Positions 61,433-64,000 of a stretch of DNA of 64,000 nt are shown here, in pieces. Source of the DNA: Pseudomonas fluorescens (GTDB lineage Bacteria > Pseudomonadota > Gammaproteobacteria > Pseudomonadales > Pseudomonadaceae). Both the position numbers and the translations under genes were made by a program. Below the pieces are notes generated by a model, which did not search any database, was not told the DNA's origin, and saw only the letters and a program-made list of their open reading frames with translations. The DNA is taken from positions 1,532,501 to 1,596,500 of the forward strand of contig NZ_CP078138.1 in the NCBI RefSeq assembly GCF_019212185.1. The letters run 5' to 3'. Numbering within the stretch: position 1 is the first letter of the stretch; each line of letters opens with the position of its first letter.

Positions 61433-62183
61433 ACTTTGTCTGCTTGCTGCGCTGATCAGCCCAATGGCCATGGCGCAGGTTCTGACAGTCGAAAGTCATT
61501 CCCTGATGCGCCTGCCCAATACCGCCAGCACCTTGCAACTGGAGCGTCTGGACGTGGCGGACAATGGCACCTTGCTGATTCCCTCCAATGTCACCCAATT
61601 GAATGTGACGGAGTTGCACCTCGGGCGCGACGCCCGAATCGCTATTGTTCCAGGCGAGCAGAGTCTGCAAATCAGCGTCGGCCATGCGTTGCTGGCGAGC
61701 GGCAGCCAGATCACTTCCCGAGGGGCGCCGGGTACCTACCTCAAGGCGGCACGTCCGGGGCGTAACCTGAACCTGCGAATTGTCTCGTTGAACGCGCCTG
61801 AGCTGTCGGTGGATGCGCGCGGCGGTGATGGCGCTCCGGGTTTTGTCGGGCTCGACGGCGGTAATGGCCAGGAGCCGGGCTGCACCTGGGGCTCGGCGGG
61901 CCGGGGTGCCGATGGTGATAATGGCGGCGATGGTCGTGCCGGGGCGCCGGGAGCGCTGGTGCGCCTGGAGCTGCCGCGTGACTTTGCCGAGCAGAGCATC
62001 AAGGTGCAGGTGCAGGGCGGTGCCGGCGGCCTGCCCGGTGTTGGGGGCAAAGCCGGGGCGGGCGGTAAGTCCAAAGGCTGCCTGGTGTATCGCGCCGATG
62101 GCGGCAAGAGCGGTCGCCCGGGTGATGCGGGTCAGCCTGGGCCGGTTGGCGCTCCAGGTTCGGTGACCGTGCAGCGCCTGTAG
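61425..62183 (+). CDS. Secreted collagen-like Gly-rich protein
   Basis: A 252-residue exported protein. The Sec signal spans residues 1-17 (ALISPMAMA then QVL). Residues 25-130 are beta-rich with regularly spaced strands (LMRLPNTASTLQLERLDVAD, LRIVSLNAPELSVDARG). Two Gly-rich blocks, 133-178 and 198-246, have interrupted Gly-x-y repeats such as GDGAPGFVGLDGGNG and GRPGDAGQPGPVGAPG, separated by a strand segment (179-197). Cys153 and Cys219 lie one in each block. It is coupled to the DUF1145 gene. Function unknown; an extracellular matrix or surface role is only inference. Confidence 0.82.
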   Translation: MRKLCLLAALISPMAMAQVLTVESHSLMRLPNTASTLQLERLDVADNGTLLIPSNVTQLNVTELHLGRDARIAIVPGEQSLQISVGHALLASGSQITSRGAPGTYLKAARPGRNLNLRIVSLNAPELSVDARGGDGAPGFVGLDGGNGQEPGCTWGSAGRGADGDNGGDGRAGAPGALVRLELPRDFAEQSIKVQVQGGAGGLPGVGGKAGAGGKSKGCLVYRADGGKSGRPGDAGQPGPVGAPGSVTVQRL

Positions 62184-62229
62184 CCATTACTCACCCGTCT
62201 CGCTCACAGGGCGCGAGGCGGGTGAATGC

Positions 62230-62694
62230 TTAAAACATCGGCCGTGCGGAGGCGATCGCCACCAGCAGCAAGCCGATCAGCAAATTGATCCCCACCAGAC
62301 GGCGAATCCCACCCAGGGTCGCGGCCCCCGTTGCCCAGTCTTCGGCCAGCACCGCCTTGCGCAATTCCGGCACCTGCAGCGCCTGGATCCGGATAAACAG
62401 CGCGGTCATCACCAGATACAAACCCATCATGATCTGCACGTAGCGGGGGGCCGTTTCAAAACCATTGAAGCGCATGTGGATCATGCCGACGCCGCCGATC
62501 GGCAGAATGATGACTGCGACCCAGACCCAGGCAAAAAAACGCGGGAACACTTCGACCCACAACTTCAGCCGTGCCGGGCCTTCCAGCGCTTTGACCGCGG
62601 CGGGGCGCAGGACCATCCAGGCGAAGAACATGCCGCCGACCCAGACCAGGGCCGCCAGCACGTGGATGCTATAAATGAAGGCGAAAAGTGTCAT
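62230..62694 (-). CDS. CopD-like membrane protein
   Basis: A 154-residue integral membrane protein with four helices and the CopD/DUF2269-like signature FIYSIHVLAALVWVGGMFFAWMVLRP. The His in YSIHVLA and others could bind copper or haem. The ATG at 62694 (MTLFAF) starts at helix 1; an upstream start at 62751 would put a hydrophilic tail before it. It is divergent from dinG with about 98 bases between starts. Confidence 0.85.
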   Translation of the reverse strand: MTLFAFIYSIHVLAALVWVGGMFFAWMVLRPAAVKALEGPARLKLWVEVFPRFFAWVWVAVIILPIGGVGMIHMRFNGFETAPRYVQIMMGLYLVMTALFIRIQALQVPELRKAVLAEDWATGAATLGGIRRLVGINLLIGLLLVAIASARPMF

Positions 62695-62792
62695 TGGGGT
62701 ACTCCGTCCTGCGCAGGATTGATTAGCGGGGTATGATAGCGGCCGATTCAAACTACTGAAAATTTATCCAGCGTTTTTGCGCCCGACAATTC

Positions 62793-64000
62793 ATGATCAG
62801 CACTGAACTCAAAACCACGATCCAGGGCGCCTACTCGCGTTTTCTCGAAGCCAAGAGCCTCAAGCCGCGCTACGGCCAACGCCTGATGATCGCCGAAATT
62901 GCCAAAGTACTCGGTGACATCGACACCGATGACGAAGGTCGGCGCAGTGGCGACCCGGCGATTGTCGCCGTGGAAGCCGGCACGGGTACCGGCAAGACCG
63001 TGGCCTACAGCCTAGCGGCGATTCCGACCGCCAAGGCCGCCGGCAAACGCCTGGTGATTGCCACCGCCACCGTCGCCTTGCAGGAGCAGATCGTCTACAA
63101 GGATCTGCCGGACCTGATGCGCAACAGCGGGCTTAACTTCAGCTTCGCCCTGGCCAAGGGCCGTGGTCGTTACATGTGCCTGTCCAAGCTCGATATGTTG
63201 TTGCAGGAAGGCCACGCGCAAACCGCCACCGCACAGCTGTTCGAAGAAGAAGGTTTCCGGATCGAGGTCGACGAGGCCAGTCAGAAGCTGTTTACCAGCA
63301 TGATCGAGAAGCTTGCCGGCAATAAGTGGGATGGCGACCGTGACAGTTGGTCTACAGCCCTGGAAGATGCCGACTGGGCACGCCTGACCACCGACCACAG
63401 CCAGTGTACCAATCGCCATTGCCCGAACTTCGGCCAGTGCGCTTTTTATAAGGCACGCGAAGGCATGGGCAAGGTCGACGTGATCGTCACCAACCATGAC
63501 ATGGTCCTCGCCGACCTGGCGCTGGGCGGCGGCGCCGTCCTGCCTGACCCGCGTGACACCATTTATGTGTTCGACGAAGGTCACCACCTGCCCGACAAAG
63601 CCATCGGCCACTTCGCCCACTACACGCGCCTGCGCTCGACCGCCGACTGGCTGGAATCCACCGCGAAGAATCTCACCAAGTTGCTCGCGCAACATCCGTT
63701 GCCGGGTGATCTGGGTAAGCTCATCGAGCAAGTGCCGGAGTTGGCGCGCGAGATCAAGACCCAGCAACAGTTCATGTTCAGTGCCTGCGAGCAGGTCGCC
63801 GACTTCAAGCCCGGGGAAGACGTCGAGGGCCGTGAGCGGCCACGCCATCGCTTCGTCGGCGGGGTTGTTCCCGAGCACATGCGGGAAATGGGCATCGAGC
63901 TGAAGAAAGGCTTCGCCCGCCTGACCGACCTGTTCACCCGCCTGACCGAATTGCTCAAGGAGGGCATGGACGGCGAGGTCAACATCGGCATCGCCAGCAA
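62793..64000 (+). CDS. dinG: ATP-dependent DNA helicase DinG, 3' truncated by window edge
   Basis: XPD-like 5'-3' helicase that resolves R-loops and other DNA/RNA hybrids. The first about 402 residues are in the window. Walker A reads EAGTGTGKTVAYS, the Fe-S cluster cysteines lie in CLSKL and CTNRHCPNFGQC, and the DEAD-like box is DEGHHLPDKAIG. The ATG at 62793 gives MISTELKTTIQGAYSRF. No LexA box is recognisable upstream, although DinG is SOS-regulated in E. coli. Confidence 0.95.
   Translation, partial: MISTELKTTIQGAYSRFLEAKSLKPRYGQRLMIAEIAKVLGDIDTDDEGRRSGDPAIVAVEAGTGTGKTVAYSLAAIPTAKAAGKRLVIATATVALQEQIVYKDLPDLMRNSGLNFSFALAKGRGRYMCLSKLDMLLQEGHAQTATAQLFEEEGFRIEVDEASQKLFTSMIEKLAGNKWDGDRDSWSTALEDADWARLTTDHSQCTNRHCPNFGQCAFYKAREGMGKVDVIVTNHDMVLADLALGGGAVLPDPRDTIYVFDEGHHLPDKAIGHFAHYTRLRSTADWLESTAKNLTKLLAQHPLPGDLGKLIEQVPELAREIKTQQQFMFSACEQVADFKPGEDVEGRERPRHRFVGGVVPEHMREMGIELKKGFARLTDLFTRLTELLKEGMDGEVNIGIAS

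Overview
This 64 kb window is chromosomal DNA of a fluorescens-group Pseudomonas. The evidence is gene content and order (tilS-pyrG-eno-ftsB-ispD, surE-pcm-nlpD-rpoS-rsmZ-fdxA-mutS, cinA-recA-recX, finR/fpr, aotJQM-aotP, quiP...dinG), a GacA-controlled RsmZ small RNA next to rpoS, fluorescens-type REP elements, and moderately high GC with strong third-position bias. That bias creates many long antisense open frames. Almost all of the window is core genome. There is no rRNA operon, insertion sequence or CRISPR array.

Region by region: 1-5860 holds tilS (cut by the window start), pyrG, eno, ftsB and ispD; the kdsA gene that usually sits between pyrG and eno is missing. 5869-8921 is the glutathione-dependent formaldehyde module (LysR regulator, adhC/frmA, fghA). 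8964-14893 is the ispF-truD-surE-pcm-nlpD-rpoS chain, then RsmZ and fdxA. 15033-21257 runs mutS, a phage-type repressor, a holin, pncC/cinA, recA and recX; the repressor and holin look like the stump of a tailocin island. 21295-30639 mixes housekeeping genes (LOG protein, DTW tRNA-modifying enzyme, EamA transporter, erdR, dgkA, finR/fpr, trmO, rhlG, DUF1456). 30689-40471 carries an RsuA/RluF-like protein, a GNAT enzyme, rimO, kup, a paired aminoacyl-phosphatidylglycerol hydrolase and synthase (virJ/acvB-like and mprF), and two identical initiator tRNA genes in a tandem duplication. 40771-50714 has dinB (with an SOS box), a lipoprotein, proS, an AmpG-like permease, an alkyltransferase-like protein, a DUF481 protein, a cold-shock protein, dcd and two small unknown genes. 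49950-54149 is a basic amino acid ABC transporter with an embedded M14-type deacylase. 54377-64000 has quiP, an isochorismatase-fold protein, SEC-C proteins, two tandem OmpA-like lipoproteins, a DUF1145 protein overlapping a collagen-like secreted protein, a CopD-like membrane protein and dinG (cut by the window end).

Functional links: RpoS and RsmZ connect this region to stationary-phase and Gac/Rsm control. recA and dinB share near-identical LexA boxes. The mprF/virJ pair would write and erase aminoacyl-phosphatidylglycerol. The most interesting non-routine signals are the collapsed tailocin locus with its ATGCA/TGCAT operators, the lost kdsA, a terminator that contains the ispF ribosome binding site, a pseudouridine synthase homologue lacking its catalytic Asp, an isochorismatase-fold protein with Ser for the catalytic Cys, and the collagen-like secreted protein. 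I found no clear new multi-gene defence or metabolic system.
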